Positions 53,187 to 62,405 of a stretch of 64,000 nt of DNA are shown in pieces. The notes below the pieces were generated by a model that saw nothing but the letters and a program-made list of their open reading frames with translations, did not search any database and was not told where the DNA came from. Each line of letters begins with the position of its first letter. Position 1 is the first letter of the stretch. Source of the stretch: Roseomonas elaeocarpi (GTDB taxonomy: Bacteria; Pseudomonadota; Alphaproteobacteria; Acetobacterales; Acetobacteraceae); contig NZ_JBHLUN010000010.1 of the NCBI RefSeq assembly GCF_042433915.1, forward strand, positions 275,454-339,453. Direction: 5' to 3'. Position numbers and translations under genes: made by a program.

Positions 53187-55106
53187 TCAGGCGGCTTGGC
53201 CGACCGGGGCGGCCAGCAGCTCCCGCAGCGCCTCGCCCGACATCGGGCGGGCAAAGAAGTAGCCCTGCACCTCCTCGCAGCCCTGTGCCAGCAGCAGGGC
53301 CGCCTGTTCCCGCAGCTCCACGCCCTCGGCATTGGCGCGCACGCCCAGCGCCCGGCTCATGCCCACCACGGCGCTGACGATGGCGCCGGCATTGGGATCC
53401 TGGCCGAGGTTGCGCACGAAGGAGCGGTCGATCTTCACCTTGTCGAAGGGGAACTTCTGCAGGTAGCCGAGCGAGGAATACCCCGTGCCGAAATCGTCCA
53501 TCGCGATCTTCACGCCCAGCCGCCGCAGGCGCTCCAGCGTCGCCAGGGTTTCCTCGGTGTCGTTGAGCAGCACGCCCTCGGTGATCTCCAGCTCCAGTCG
53601 GCTGGCCGGCAGTCCGCTGTGCTCGAGGGCCGCGGTGACGCATTCGCACAGGCCAGGCTGACGGAACTGCACCGGTGACACGTTGACCGCCACGCCCATC
53701 GGCTCTGGCCAGGTCGCCGCCTGCCGACAGGCCTCGTGGATCGCCCAGGCGCCGATCTGCCCGATCAGCCCGGTTTCCTCGGCGATCCCGATGAACTGGT
53801 CCGGCGGCACGTTGCCGACGCCCGGGCGTTCCCAGCGCAGCAGGGCCTCGGCGCCGATGATCCGCTCGTCCTCCAGGTTGATCTGCGGCTGGAAGGCGAG
53901 TCGGAAGCCGCCGCTGGCCAAGGCGTTGCGCAGGTCCACCTCCAGCGCGCGCCGCTCCTGCAGCCGCTGGTTCATCTCGGGCGCGAAGAAGCAGTAGCCG
54001 CCGCGCCCGGCCTCTTTGGCCTGGTAGAGCGCGAGGTCGGCATTGCGCATCAGCTGCGCCGGGTCGCAGAGGGCGCCCGGCGCCGTCATCGCGATGCCCA
54101 CGCTGACCCCCACGCTGGCCTGCCCGCCGGCGAGCGCGAAGGGCTCCTCCAGCGCCGCGATCAATCGACGCGCCAGGGCGTCGGCGCTTTCGGGTTGGCG
54201 GGCGCGCAGCTGGATCACCGCGAACTCGTCGCCGCCCAGCCGCGCCAGCGTGTCGCTTTCGCGCAGGCAGGCCGACAGCCGCGCCGTCACGCCCAGCAGC
54301 AGCTCGTCGCCCGCGGCGTGGCCCAGCGTGTCGTTGACCTCCTTGAAACGGTCGAGGTCAAGGCAGAGCACCGCGGTGACGTCGTTGTCGCGCCGCCCCT
54401 GCGCCAGCCCCTGCGTCAGCCGGTCCGCGAAGAGGCCTCGGTTGGGCAGGCCGGTGAGCAGGTCGTGCGCGGCGAGGTAGCTCGCCCGGCGGATCGCCTC
54501 ATCCAGCAGGCGCAGCGGCACCACGCGCAGCACGATGAAGATCAGCGCCGCCAGCGAGCCGGAACACAGCGCCACCGCCAGCGTCATCAGCAGCGCGTGG
54601 CGCAGGCTGCGCGCCGTTTCGGTGCTGCCGACCTTCTGGCCGTCCACCATCACCGGCTCGCTATAGGTGGCGAGTGGCCAGGCGAGCCCCACCGCCGGGA
54701 TCGATTCGAGAACCAGGCGACCCCCGGCGTCGAAGACGCGCCGCCGCTCCCCCGAGGCCCGCCCCTGCTCGGGCGCCCGCACCCGCACGCCGTCGAACTC
54801 CCAGAAAGCGGGGTTGGAGTGCGACAGCGCCGCGATCTCGAGCGCGTGCAGCGTGGCGCTCGCTTCCAGGGCCCCCAGCACGCGGTAGCGCGCGGCGGCG
54901 AAGAAGCCCGCCGGCAGCGCCAGCGCGAAGAGCAGCGCCGCCAGGGCCGAGAGACCGGTGACGGTGCGGGCCACCGCGGTGCGCGAGGCCTCCGAGGGCG
55001 GGGCGGCGACCGCGGCGCGCGACCCGGCCTCCGACCGCGGGCGGACAGCCTCCATGAAGCCGGCAAAGGCCGGCAACAGGATCGGCAGGGAGATTTTCCG
55101 TGTCAC
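53187..55106 (-). CDS. GGDEF-EAL cyclic-di-GMP enzyme, membrane-bound
   Basis: A 639-aa protein with transmembrane helices at about 50-72 and 171-196 enclosing a periplasmic sensor of about 100 residues, then GGDEF (291-295) and EAL (EALLRW, 420-425). The inhibitory I-site R282-E-S-D285 is five residues before GGDEF, so cyclase activity would be product-inhibited. EAL catalytic motifs (EALLRW, ELEITEGVL, MDDFGTGYSSL, KIDRSFV) are intact, so both activities are possible. GTG start at 55106; ATG 55055 is an alternative. It is divergent from a YfiR-like gene, a known partner type that controls such cyclases from the periplasm. Confidence 0.92.
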   Translation of the reverse strand: MTRKISLPILLPAFAGFMEAVRPRSEAGSRAAVAAPPSEASRTAVARTVTGLSALAALLFALALPAGFFAAARYRVLGALEASATLHALEIAALSHSNPAFWEFDGVRVRAPEQGRASGERRRVFDAGGRLVLESIPAVGLAWPLATYSEPVMVDGQKVGSTETARSLRHALLMTLAVALCSGSLAALIFIVLRVVPLRLLDEAIRRASYLAAHDLLTGLPNRGLFADRLTQGLAQGRRDNDVTAVLCLDLDRFKEVNDTLGHAAGDELLLGVTARLSACLRESDTLARLGGDEFAVIQLRARQPESADALARRLIAALEEPFALAGGQASVGVSVGIAMTAPGALCDPAQLMRNADLALYQAKEAGRGGYCFFAPEMNQRLQERRALEVDLRNALASGGFRLAFQPQINLEDERIIGAEALLRWERPGVGNVPPDQFIGIAEETGLIGQIGAWAIHEACRQAATWPEPMGVAVNVSPVQFRQPGLCECVTAALEHSGLPASRLELEITEGVLLNDTEETLATLERLRRLGVKIAMDDFGTGYSSLGYLQKFPFDKVKIDRSFVRNLGQDPNAGAIVSAVVGMSRALGVRANAEGVELREQAALLLAQGCEEVQGYFFARPMSGEALRELLAAPVGQAA

Positions 55107-55320
55107 GCCACCGCTCTACGCCGCTCCTGGCAAACAAATCCTCAACGCGCCGACGCGGCCCGCGAAAGTTTCCCGCCACCGGTGCGCACATGTTTGCGAT
55201 TTTTTCAGAGGCGCAATGGGACAAGCCGCCCGTCACGGCGCGGTGCCGTGGCGGTGATGCCCCGCCGACACGCCGGCCGGCGCACGCCCGAACATCTCGC
55301 CGCATGAGGATGCCCATCGC

Positions 55321-55896
55321 TTGCCCAGGCCGGTTCCCGAGCGCCCGAGGCGCACAGCGAGCCGCCGGCTGCCCGCCGGCCGGCGCCGGCTGCTGGCGCT
55401 GGCGGTGGCGATCACCCTGTTGCCGGGGCGCGAGGCAGGGGCTGCGGACACCACGCCGCGCGACCTGCAGCTGATCGGCCAGGTCCTGGGCTTCTTGGAG
55501 CACCCGCCCACCGGCGCGGTCGAGGTCGGGCTCCTTTACGCCCCCGCCGCGCGGGTCGAGGCCGAACAGCTCGCCCAACGATTCGGCGACGGCGTGCGGG
55601 CCGGCGGCGTGACGCTGCGCCCGCGACTGCTGCCGGTGGCGGAGATCGGCACCGCCGCGCCGCGCGTCCTGCTGCTGACCAACTCCGCGCTGCCGGAGGC
55701 CGCCGCCGTCGCGCGGGCGGTGGCCGGGCGCGGCATCATGACCGTTTCGCCCGACCCGGCGCTGATCGACGGCGGCCTCGCGGTGCTGGCGGTGCGAAGC
55801 AGCCCACGGGTGGAAATCCTGGTCAGCCGCGCCGCCGCCCAATCCGCCGGCCTCAGCTTCGCCGGCGCCTTCCGCATGATGATCCAGGAGCGCTGA
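55321..55896 (+). CDS. YfiR-like periplasmic regulator (DUF4154-like)
   Basis: A 191-aa protein from TTG 55321 with a basic N-terminus and hydrophobic stretch (RRLLALAVAITLLPGREAGA) as signal peptide. The C-terminal half keeps the YfiR outline: PRVLLLTNSALPEAAAVARAVAGRGIMTVSPDPALIDGGLAVLAVRSSPRVEILVSRAAAQSAGLSFAGAFRMM, corresponding to the 'LLTVGD..F...GG.I.F....R..FEIN...A..AGL' pattern. YfiR proteins repress membrane diguanylate cyclases. It lies 4 bp before a TonB-dependent receptor gene and is divergent from a GGDEF-EAL gene, supporting a signalling set. Family call is by pattern and moderate. Confidence 0.65.
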   Translation: MPRPVPERPRRTASRRLPAGRRRLLALAVAITLLPGREAGAADTTPRDLQLIGQVLGFLEHPPTGAVEVGLLYAPAARVEAEQLAQRFGDGVRAGGVTLRPRLLPVAEIGTAAPRVLLLTNSALPEAAAVARAVAGRGIMTVSPDPALIDGGLAVLAVRSSPRVEILVSRAAAQSAGLSFAGAFRMMIQER

Positions 55897-55900
55897 GGCC

Positions 55901-57919
55901 ATGGCCGGCACGCGCCTTTTCCACCCGACGCGCCTGGCATTGCTGCTGGGCCTCGCCATGACGGGCGGCCCCGCGCTCGCGGAGGACTTCGACCGCGCGG
56001 CGCTGGAAGCGCTGTTCGGGGAACCCGTGACCACCAGCGCCGCGGGCAAGCCGCAGCGCGCCTCCGACGTGCCGGTGGGCATGGACATCATCACCGCCGA
56101 GCAGATCAAGCGATCCGGCGCCCGCGACATCCCCGAGGTGCTGGCGCGCTTCACCTCGCTCGACGTGCAGCAGTACAACGCCACCGACTACAACGTGACG
56201 GCGCGCGGCTACGCGGCGCCCAACACGCCGCGCATGCTGGTGCTGGTGAACGGCCGGCAGGTGTACCGCGACGACTACGGCCGCGTGTCGTGGCAGAGCA
56301 TCCCCGTGCAGCTGGGCGAGATCCGGCAGATCGAGGTGGTGCGCGGGCCGAACAGCGCGCTGTTCGGCTTCAACGCCGGCGCCGGCGTGGTCAACATCAT
56401 CACCTTCGACCCGGCCTACGACCGCGTGAACAACGTCACGGTGCGGGCGGGCCAGGGCGAGTACCGCGAGGTTTCGGGCGTGGCCTCCGCGCCGCTGGGC
56501 GAGGGCTCGGGCCTGCGCCTGTCGGCGGGGCTGCGCGAACAGCAGGCCTGGCAGCAGGGCTACGGTCCCCTCGACGAACTGCTCGGCGCCAACCGCGACC
56601 CGCATCACGGGCAGGTGGCGGGCGAGGCGGTGTTCCGCGTACGCGACGGCGTGCGGGCCAGCATCGACGCGAGCTACTCGCGCTCCGTCGATGGGGAGCT
56701 GCAGCTGCCCGGCATCTTTCTGCCCTGGGACCTCACGACCTGGAGCGTACGCGGGCGCGTGACGGCGGACACGGCGGCGGGCATCGTCGAAGCCTCGGTG
56801 TACCACAACGCGCTCGACGTCGGGCTGGGCGGCGTGCCCACCAACCGCCAGGGCGTGACGGTGGTGCAGCTGAGCGACACGGTGAAGCTCGGCGCCTCGC
56901 ACACGCTGCGCCCCTTCGCCGAGTACCGGCGCAACGACATCAAGGGCACTGGCGGCGGCGCGACCGGCATCCTGTCGGTGCCCGACACCAGCACCGCCTT
57001 CGACGTTGCGGCCGGCGGGCTGATGTGGAACTGGGTGATCCGGCCCGACCTCGAATGGACCGCGGCGGCGCGCTACGACCACCTCTGGTACGGGGCCCGG
57101 GGCTACGACGCGCTGCTGAACAGCCCCTACGACGACCGCGACTACCGCCGCCGCTGGGAAACCCTGTCGTGGAACCTGGGGCTGGTGTGGAAGGCCACCG
57201 AGGTGGACAGCCTGCGCGCCGCGGCGGCGCGCGGCGTGGTGACGCCCAGCGACTACGACCTCAGCGCCATCAGCCCGGTGCCTCTGCTGGGCCTGACGGT
57301 GCTGGGCAACCCGGCCCTGAAGCCCACCACGGTGGACAACTACGAGCTGGAATACCGCCGCCGCCTCGACGCGATCGACGGCCGCTTCGGGATCACCGGC
57401 TTCTTCCAGATCAACCGCGGCATCAACACCTCGCTCGGCGCCTTTCCGGGCTTCTCGCCGGCGCAGGGCGTGCTGCTCTCGCCCTACAGCATCGGCTCCT
57501 CGCACGCCTACGGGACGGAGCTGTCGCTGAGCGGGCAGTTCCGCGGCGGCTTCGACTGGGGCACCGAGTACCGGCTGGCCGTGGTGGAGGAAGCGCAGGC
57601 CCCGAGCTACGCCGACTTCGCCCGTGCCTCGCCGCGCCACCTGGTGTCGGCGCGGCTGGGGTGGGAGCGCGAGGCGCTGCGCCTCGACCTTTACGCCCGC
57701 TACAGCACGGAGATGCGCGGCTACCGCGTCACCGGCACCGGCATCGTGCCGGTCTCTGTGGGCGACTACGCCTCGCTGGCGGCCCGCGCCGGGTACCGCC
57801 TGACCGAGCAGCTGACCCTGGCGGTCGAGGGGTCGAGCCTTCTGCACGAGCGGCAGCGCCAGAGCATCGGCGCCGAGGCGGAGCGGCGGGTCTTCGTGTC
57901 GCTGCGGGCGGACTTCTGA
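55901..57919 (+). CDS. TonB-dependent outer-membrane receptor
   Basis: A 672-aa receptor with signal peptide LALLLGLAMTGGPALA. The plug domain (about 45-165) has PVGMDIITAEQIKRSGARDIPEVLARF, LVLVNGRQVYRDDYG, EIRQIEVVRGPNSALFGFNAGAGVVNIIT. The remainder is a beta barrel of alternating aromatic strands ending LRADF, a proper C-terminal outer-membrane signature (terminal Phe). Ligand unknown; the form resembles BtuB/FhuE-size receptors. Its co-transcription with the YfiR-like gene suggests that substrate import or receptor state feeds c-di-GMP signalling. Confidence 0.9.
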   Translation: MAGTRLFHPTRLALLLGLAMTGGPALAEDFDRAALEALFGEPVTTSAAGKPQRASDVPVGMDIITAEQIKRSGARDIPEVLARFTSLDVQQYNATDYNVTARGYAAPNTPRMLVLVNGRQVYRDDYGRVSWQSIPVQLGEIRQIEVVRGPNSALFGFNAGAGVVNIITFDPAYDRVNNVTVRAGQGEYREVSGVASAPLGEGSGLRLSAGLREQQAWQQGYGPLDELLGANRDPHHGQVAGEAVFRVRDGVRASIDASYSRSVDGELQLPGIFLPWDLTTWSVRGRVTADTAAGIVEASVYHNALDVGLGGVPTNRQGVTVVQLSDTVKLGASHTLRPFAEYRRNDIKGTGGGATGILSVPDTSTAFDVAAGGLMWNWVIRPDLEWTAAARYDHLWYGARGYDALLNSPYDDRDYRRRWETLSWNLGLVWKATEVDSLRAAAARGVVTPSDYDLSAISPVPLLGLTVLGNPALKPTTVDNYELEYRRRLDAIDGRFGITGFFQINRGINTSLGAFPGFSPAQGVLLSPYSIGSSHAYGTELSLSGQFRGGFDWGTEYRLAVVEEAQAPSYADFARASPRHLVSARLGWEREALRLDLYARYSTEMRGYRVTGTGIVPVSVGDYASLAARAGYRLTEQLTLAVEGSSLLHERQRQSIGAEAERRVFVSLRADF

Positions 57920-58095
57920 ACGAGGCCCGCCCCGCCAGTTCCGGCTTCGCCGCGCCGGCCGCACCGTGCCAGCCCCGTCGGGTTCGCCCCGTCACGCTGG
58001 TCCGTCAAGCTGGCCCGTCACGCTGGCCTCTGCGCTGGCTCCGTCGCGCCGAACCGTGGGTCGGCGTCGCACCGCTCCCGTGAGCGGCGGGGCCC

Positions 58096-58338
58096 TCAGT
58101 CCTCGGGCTCTTCCTCGCCAAGGCTCTCGCCCGGGATGCTGTAGCGGCCGGTGAGCCAGTGGCTCAGGTCGATCTGCCGGCAGCGGGCCGAGCAGAAGGG
58201 GCGCTGTTCCGGGATGGCGGGCCGGCCGCAGATCGGACAGGAGGGGGCGGTGGTCTTGCCGCCCCACGCGCCGGGGCGCGGGATCTGCGGGATGGCGGCC
58301 TCGCCGGAACCCGGTGCGGGCTTCTTCGCGTCAGGCAT
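58096..58338 (-). CDS. yacG: DNA gyrase inhibitor YacG (zinc ribbon)
   Basis: An 80-aa zinc-binding protein that binds GyrB and inhibits gyrase in E. coli. The zinc ligands C34, C37, C49 and C53 lie in SCPICG and PFCSARCRQIDLSHWLTGRY, which is diagnostic. The N-terminal 25 residues are an alphaproteobacterial extension. It overlaps the end of the rng gene by 8 bases and is the last gene of the maf-rng-yacG string. Confidence 0.93.
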   Translation of the reverse strand: MPDAKKPAPGSGEAAIPQIPRPGAWGGKTTAPSCPICGRPAIPEQRPFCSARCRQIDLSHWLTGRYSIPGESLGEEEPED

Positions 58339-59455
58339 CCTCGATCACCTCCTCGCCGGGCAACAGGGCCGGGTCCGGGCGCAGCGCCAGCGCCCGGGCG
58401 GTCCAGCGCCGGTATTCCTCCAACGTGCCGTCCAGCGCCTCCGTCGCGCGCAGCACGGCGGGATGGGCGCGCAGCGCCAGCGCGGCACCGGGCCGGGACT
58501 CGGCCTCACGCAGGGCTCGACGCAGGGCCGCGAGGCCGTGGCTCAGCGGCGTGGGCGGCAGGCCAAGGACCTCGTGCAGCGGCGGGTGGACGCGGGTCCG
58601 TACCGTCTCGATCAGGCCCAGCGCCGTGGTGCCCAGGATGCGCAGGAGGCGGTCGCCGCCCGCGGCGGATTTCAGCGCCGGAACGAACTCCGCCCGCGCC
58701 GCCGGCGCCAGCCCCGCGAGGTCGATCAGGATCGGCCCGGCCAGCTGGCGCAGCCGGATCTGCCGCGCCGCCTCACGCAGCGCGGCCTCGTTGACCCGCC
58801 GCTGCGCGCCGCGGTCGCGGGTGGCGGCGCCGGTGTCCACGTCGATCGCCACCAGCGCCGGGGTGGGATGGATCAGCAGCCGGCCGCCGCCTTCCAGCGG
58901 CACCTCGTGGCCGAGCAGGCGCTCGATCGCGGCCTCGACCGCGTCCTCGAACAGCGTGCCGCGCCGGGCGAGCGTGACGCGGTCCCCCAGGCCGGCGGCG
59001 CGCAGGGTGGCGGCCGTTTCAGGGTCGTCGGTGCGGATCGCGGCGGCGGGATGGCTGGCCGCCAGCCGCTCCACCGCCGGGGGACCGCGGCGCAGGCGGC
59101 GCGGCGGCCCTTCCGCGGCCACGTCGCGCGGCACCTTGCGGTCGAGGCGCGGCCCCTTCCCGCCCTGGGCGGCGCGCAGGATGCGCACCACCGCCGCCTG
59201 GCCTTCCGACAGCCCCTCGCCGCCCTGGTTGTCGGGCAGGAAGCCGCTTTCCTCGCCGGCCAGGGTCACGAAGATGCCCGACAGTGCCGGAACCCGCGCG
59301 CCCACGCGCCCGAGATGCAGGTCGCCCACGCCATCAGGCCGCGCCGGCCGTTCCACCGCGAAGTCCTCCAGCATGTCGCCGCGCAGCAGCGCCGTGCGGC
59401 GCTCACCGGGCGAGGCCGAGTGGAGGATCAGGAAAGGCTGGCCGCCCGCCGCCAC
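58331..59455 (-). CDS. rng: Ribonuclease E/G-type endoribonuclease (short form)
   Basis: A 374-aa single-strand endoribonuclease of rRNA/mRNA processing. The GTG start at 59455 falls just after the maf stop; a longer frame to 59605 would overlap maf entirely. The S1-like segment (GVGDLHLGRVGARVPALSGIFVTLAGEESGFLPD) is compact. The DNase-I-like catalytic part retains the acidic pair in VAIDVDTG and ILIDLAGL. The C-terminal Zn-link (CPxCxG) of E. coli Rng is absent, as in other short alphaproteobacterial forms. Gene order maf-rng-yacG is conserved in the class. Confidence 0.85.
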   Translation of the reverse strand: MAAGGQPFLILHSASPGERRTALLRGDMLEDFAVERPARPDGVGDLHLGRVGARVPALSGIFVTLAGEESGFLPDNQGGEGLSEGQAAVVRILRAAQGGKGPRLDRKVPRDVAAEGPPRRLRRGPPAVERLAASHPAAAIRTDDPETAATLRAAGLGDRVTLARRGTLFEDAVEAAIERLLGHEVPLEGGGRLLIHPTPALVAIDVDTGAATRDRGAQRRVNEAALREAARQIRLRQLAGPILIDLAGLAPAARAEFVPALKSAAGGDRLLRILGTTALGLIETVRTRVHPPLHEVLGLPPTPLSHGLAALRRALREAESRPGAALALRAHPAVLRATEALDGTLEEYRRWTARALALRPDPALLPGEEVIEDA

Positions 59456-59457
59456 GG

Positions 59458-60057
59458 TCAGGGCCGCAGCCAGCCGAGACCGCGCAGCAGCTGCGCCGTT
59501 TCGAACAGCGGCAGCCCCACCACGTTGGAGTGGCTGCCCGACAGGAAACGCACGAAGCTTTCGGCCCGGCCCTGGATCGAATAGCCGCCGGCGCAGCCGC
59601 GCCACTCAGGCCCCGCCACGTAATCCTCGATCTGGGCCGGGGTGAGCTGCACGAAGCTGAGGATGGTGGTCACCAGCCGCTCCCGCCGCGTGCCGTCGGG
59701 CGCCACGACGCAGACGCCGGTGGACACGCGGTGGCGGCGGCCGGACAGCATCTGCAGGAAGCGGCGCGCCTCCGCGGCATCGGCGGGCTTGCCCAGGGCG
59801 CGGCGGCCGGCGCCGACCACCGTGTCGGCCGCCAGCACCAACGCCCCCGGGGCGAGCGCCGCCACGGCCGCGGCCTTTTCGCGCGCCAGGCGCGCGGCCA
59901 GCAGGCGCGGCAGCTCGTCCTTCGCGGGGGTTTCGTCGATCTCGGCCGGCACGACGCGGTCGGGCACGATGCCCAGCCGCGCCAGGAGGTCGAGGCGGCG
60001 CGGGCTGGCGCTGGCCAGCACCAGCGGCGGGCGGGCGTCGGGAGGGGAAGCGGTCAA
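59458..60057 (-). CDS. maf: Maf/YceF-type nucleotide pyrophosphatase
   Basis: A 199-aa house-cleaning enzyme hydrolysing non-canonical nucleoside triphosphates (dTTP/UTP or m7GTP type). Signature LVLASASPRRLDLLARLGI at the N-terminus, then EIDETP, REKAAAVAAL, VLAADTVV (catalytic Asp) and the C-terminal YSIQGRAESFVRFLSGSHSNVVGLPL. The start is a TTG at 60057. Its stop is 2 bp before the rng start. Confidence 0.95.
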   Translation of the reverse strand: MTASPPDARPPLVLASASPRRLDLLARLGIVPDRVVPAEIDETPAKDELPRLLAARLAREKAAAVAALAPGALVLAADTVVGAGRRALGKPADAAEARRFLQMLSGRRHRVSTGVCVVAPDGTRRERLVTTILSFVQLTPAQIEDYVAGPEWRGCAGGYSIQGRAESFVRFLSGSHSNVVGLPLFETAQLLRGLGWLRP

Positions 60058-60465
60058 GGCATGATTCCGGGGGCAGGGTTCCGGGTTGGGGTTCCGGCCG
60101 CGGGGCGCCGGACGGTCGCGGCAGGCGTTGCGGAGGCGGTTCCCGATGCCGGGCCGGTGCCGTGCGGTGCCGGTTTTGCGCCGTGCCGCTTACGCGCCGG
60201 CTCAGCTTCGCACCGGGGCAGCTTCGCATCGGGCCGGCTTCGTGCCGGCTCGGCTCCGCGTCGGGCGGGCACGGCAAGGCAGCCTCGCCGCACGCCGTGA
60301 AGGGCACCGCCCGCGTCCCGACGGAGCGCGAGGAAGCCCGGCCGCCCGGGCCAGCGGCACGGCAGCAGGGCCGGCGCGCGGTCAGCCCTCCGCCGGGCAG
60401 GCCCCTCCGGGCGGCTCACCCAGGGCAGGACGTGCCGGGGCGCGGAGGCCCCGCGCGGCGAGCGC
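60058..60465. other. Gene-free GC-rich stretch between maf and infA
   Basis: No convincing gene. Around 60203-60270 are degenerate tandem units of 16-17 bp (CAGCTTCGCACCGGGG, then CAGCTTCGCATCGGGC, then weaker copies). Open frames here have low-complexity, repeat-driven composition. Confidence 0.45.
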
Positions 60466-60684
60466 TTACTTGAAGCGGAAGGTGATGCGGCCCTTGGTCA
60501 GGTCGTAGGGCGTCATCTCGACGTTCACGCGGTCGCCGGCCAGCACGCGGATGCGGTTCTTGCGCATCTTTCCGCTGGTGTGCGCCAGGACCATGTGCTC
60601 GTTGTCGAGCTTGACCCGGAACATCGCGTTGGGCAGCAGCTCGACGACCTGGCCGCTGAACTCGATCATGTCTTCTTTCGACAT
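60466..60684 (-). CDS. infA: Translation initiation factor IF-1
   Basis: A 72-aa OB-fold factor: MSKEDMIEFSGQVVELLPNAMFRVKLDNEHMVLAHTSGKMRKNRIRVLAGDRV.., near-identical in form to IF-1 of other proteobacteria. Start ATG 60684 is behind AGAGGA. Longer upstream frames are not conserved. In E. coli IF-1 works in 30S initiation with IF-2 and IF-3. It heads the infA-maf-rng-yacG string, although 408 bp separate it from maf. Confidence 0.98.
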   Translation of the reverse strand: MSKEDMIEFSGQVVELLPNAMFRVKLDNEHMVLAHTSGKMRKNRIRVLAGDRVNVEMTPYDLTKGRITFRFK

Positions 60685-60926
60685 GCATCCTCTGTGGTTG
60701 CGGGCATCGCGAGGCATGCCCAGGGAACAGGAAGGGGGCCACGCCGGGGCGCGGCCGGGAAAGCGCGCGGACGGGCGCACGAGAGCGCACCCGGCGTGGG
60801 GCGTGAATCCGCGCGGAACATGGTCCCCGCGCCCCCCCGGGTCAAGCAAGGACGTTGCGCGGCAGGAACCTGAAACACGCCGGGCGCGAGCGATCCGGCC
60901 TCACGCCGCGTGCCCCCACCGGGTTT

Positions 60927-62216
60927 CTACTGCCCCAGCCGCATGGCGATGGAGCGCGCATGGGCACCGAGCCCCTCGGCCTCCGCCAGCGTCACCGCCG
61001 CCGGGCCGACCCGGTGCAGCCCGGCCTCGGTGGCGGACACCCAGGTGGTGCGCTTGAGGAAGTCGAAGACGCTCAGCCCCGAGGCGAAGCGCGCCGTGCG
61101 CCCGGTGGGCAGGACGTGGTTCGGCCCGGCCACGTAGTCGCCCACCGCTTCCGGGCACCATTCGCCCAGGAAGGCGGCGCCGGCATGGCGGATGCGCGCG
61201 AAGATCGCCTCGGGCTCGGCCACCAGCACCTCCAGGTGCTCGGGCGCCAGCCGGTCGCAGAGCCGCACGCCCTCGTCCCAGTCGCGCACGAGCAGGATCG
61301 CGCCGTGTGCCTCCCAGGAAGCGCGGGCGATCGCTTCGCGCGGCAGGGTGCGCAGCGCCGCTTCCACCGCCTCGGCCACGCGGTCGGCCAGCGCGGCGCT
61401 GTCGGTGATCAGGATGCTCTGCGCGGCCTCGTCGTGCTCGGCCTGGGCGAGGAGGTCCATCGCCACGCGCGCCGGGTCCTGCACGGCGTCGGCCAGCACC
61501 ACGACCTCGGAGGGACCCGCGATGCTGTCGATGCCGACGCGGCCGAAGACCTGGCGCTTGGCCTCGGCCACGTAGGCGTTGCCGGGGCCCACGATCTTGT
61601 CCACCGGCATGATGCTGTCGGTGCCCCAGGCCAGCGCCGCCACCGCCTGCGCGCCGCCGACGCGCCAGATCTCGGTGACGCCGGCGCGCTCGGCGGCCGC
61701 CAGCACCAGCGGCGCGACCTCGCCATCGGGCGTCGGCACCACCATCACCACGCGCTCCACGCCGGCGACGCGGGCGGGGATGGCGTTCATCAGCACGCTC
61801 GACGGGTAGGCCGCCTTGCCGCCCGGCACGTAAAGCCCGGCCGCGTCCACCGCGCCCCAGCGCAGGCCCAGCGTCAGCCCGTCTTCCGGCAAGACGAGGT
61901 CCTGGGGCATCTGCGCCGCGTGGAAGCGCTCGATGCGCCGCGCCGCGAGGTCGAGGGCGTCCAGCAGTTCCGGCCGGCAGGCCTGGCGGGCGGCGGCGAT
62001 CTCCTCCGCGGAAACGCGCAGCGCCGCGGCACCGGCGGGCGTCCAGCGGTCGAAGCGCGCCGTCAGTTCCAGCAGCGCCGCGTCGCCGCGCGCGCGCACC
62101 TCGGCGATGATGGCGGCCACGGCGCCGTCCACGCGCTGGGTGGTGTCGCGCGCGCTGCTGAGCAGGGCGTCGAAACCGGTCGCGAAACCGGGCTGCGTCG
62201 TATCAAGCCGCTTCAT
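60927..62216 (-). CDS. hisD: Histidinol dehydrogenase
   Basis: A 429-aa zinc enzyme for the last two steps of histidine synthesis (histidinol to histidine). Family landmarks are PGGKAAYPSSVLMNAIPARVAGV, VGPGNAYVAEAKRQVFGRVGID, GPSEVVVLAD, AEHDEAAQSILIT, EHLEVL and AGPNHVLPTGRTARF. Length normal. It is downstream of hisG with a 189-bp gap on the same strand. Confidence 0.97.
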   Translation of the reverse strand: MKRLDTTQPGFATGFDALLSSARDTTQRVDGAVAAIIAEVRARGDAALLELTARFDRWTPAGAAALRVSAEEIAAARQACRPELLDALDLAARRIERFHAAQMPQDLVLPEDGLTLGLRWGAVDAAGLYVPGGKAAYPSSVLMNAIPARVAGVERVVMVVPTPDGEVAPLVLAAAERAGVTEIWRVGGAQAVAALAWGTDSIMPVDKIVGPGNAYVAEAKRQVFGRVGIDSIAGPSEVVVLADAVQDPARVAMDLLAQAEHDEAAQSILITDSAALADRVAEAVEAALRTLPREAIARASWEAHGAILLVRDWDEGVRLCDRLAPEHLEVLVAEPEAIFARIRHAGAAFLGEWCPEAVGDYVAGPNHVLPTGRTARFASGLSVFDFLKRTTWVSATEAGLHRVGPAAVTLAEAEGLGAHARSIAMRLGQ

Positions 62217-62405
62217 GGGGACGATCCGTGCTCAGGGTGTTGGCGAAGCCGCGTCCGCCGGAAGAACTGTTCGGGGCGATACCGCTGGCGGCCGGAACCC
62301 GCCGGCGCTGATCCGGGAAGGCCGGAGCGCGGCGGGCCCGCCACGTGGGAAGAGCCGGGGTGCGCACAGGTCTCGCACCGGGGGCGCCGTCCGTCCGCCG
62401 GAGGC

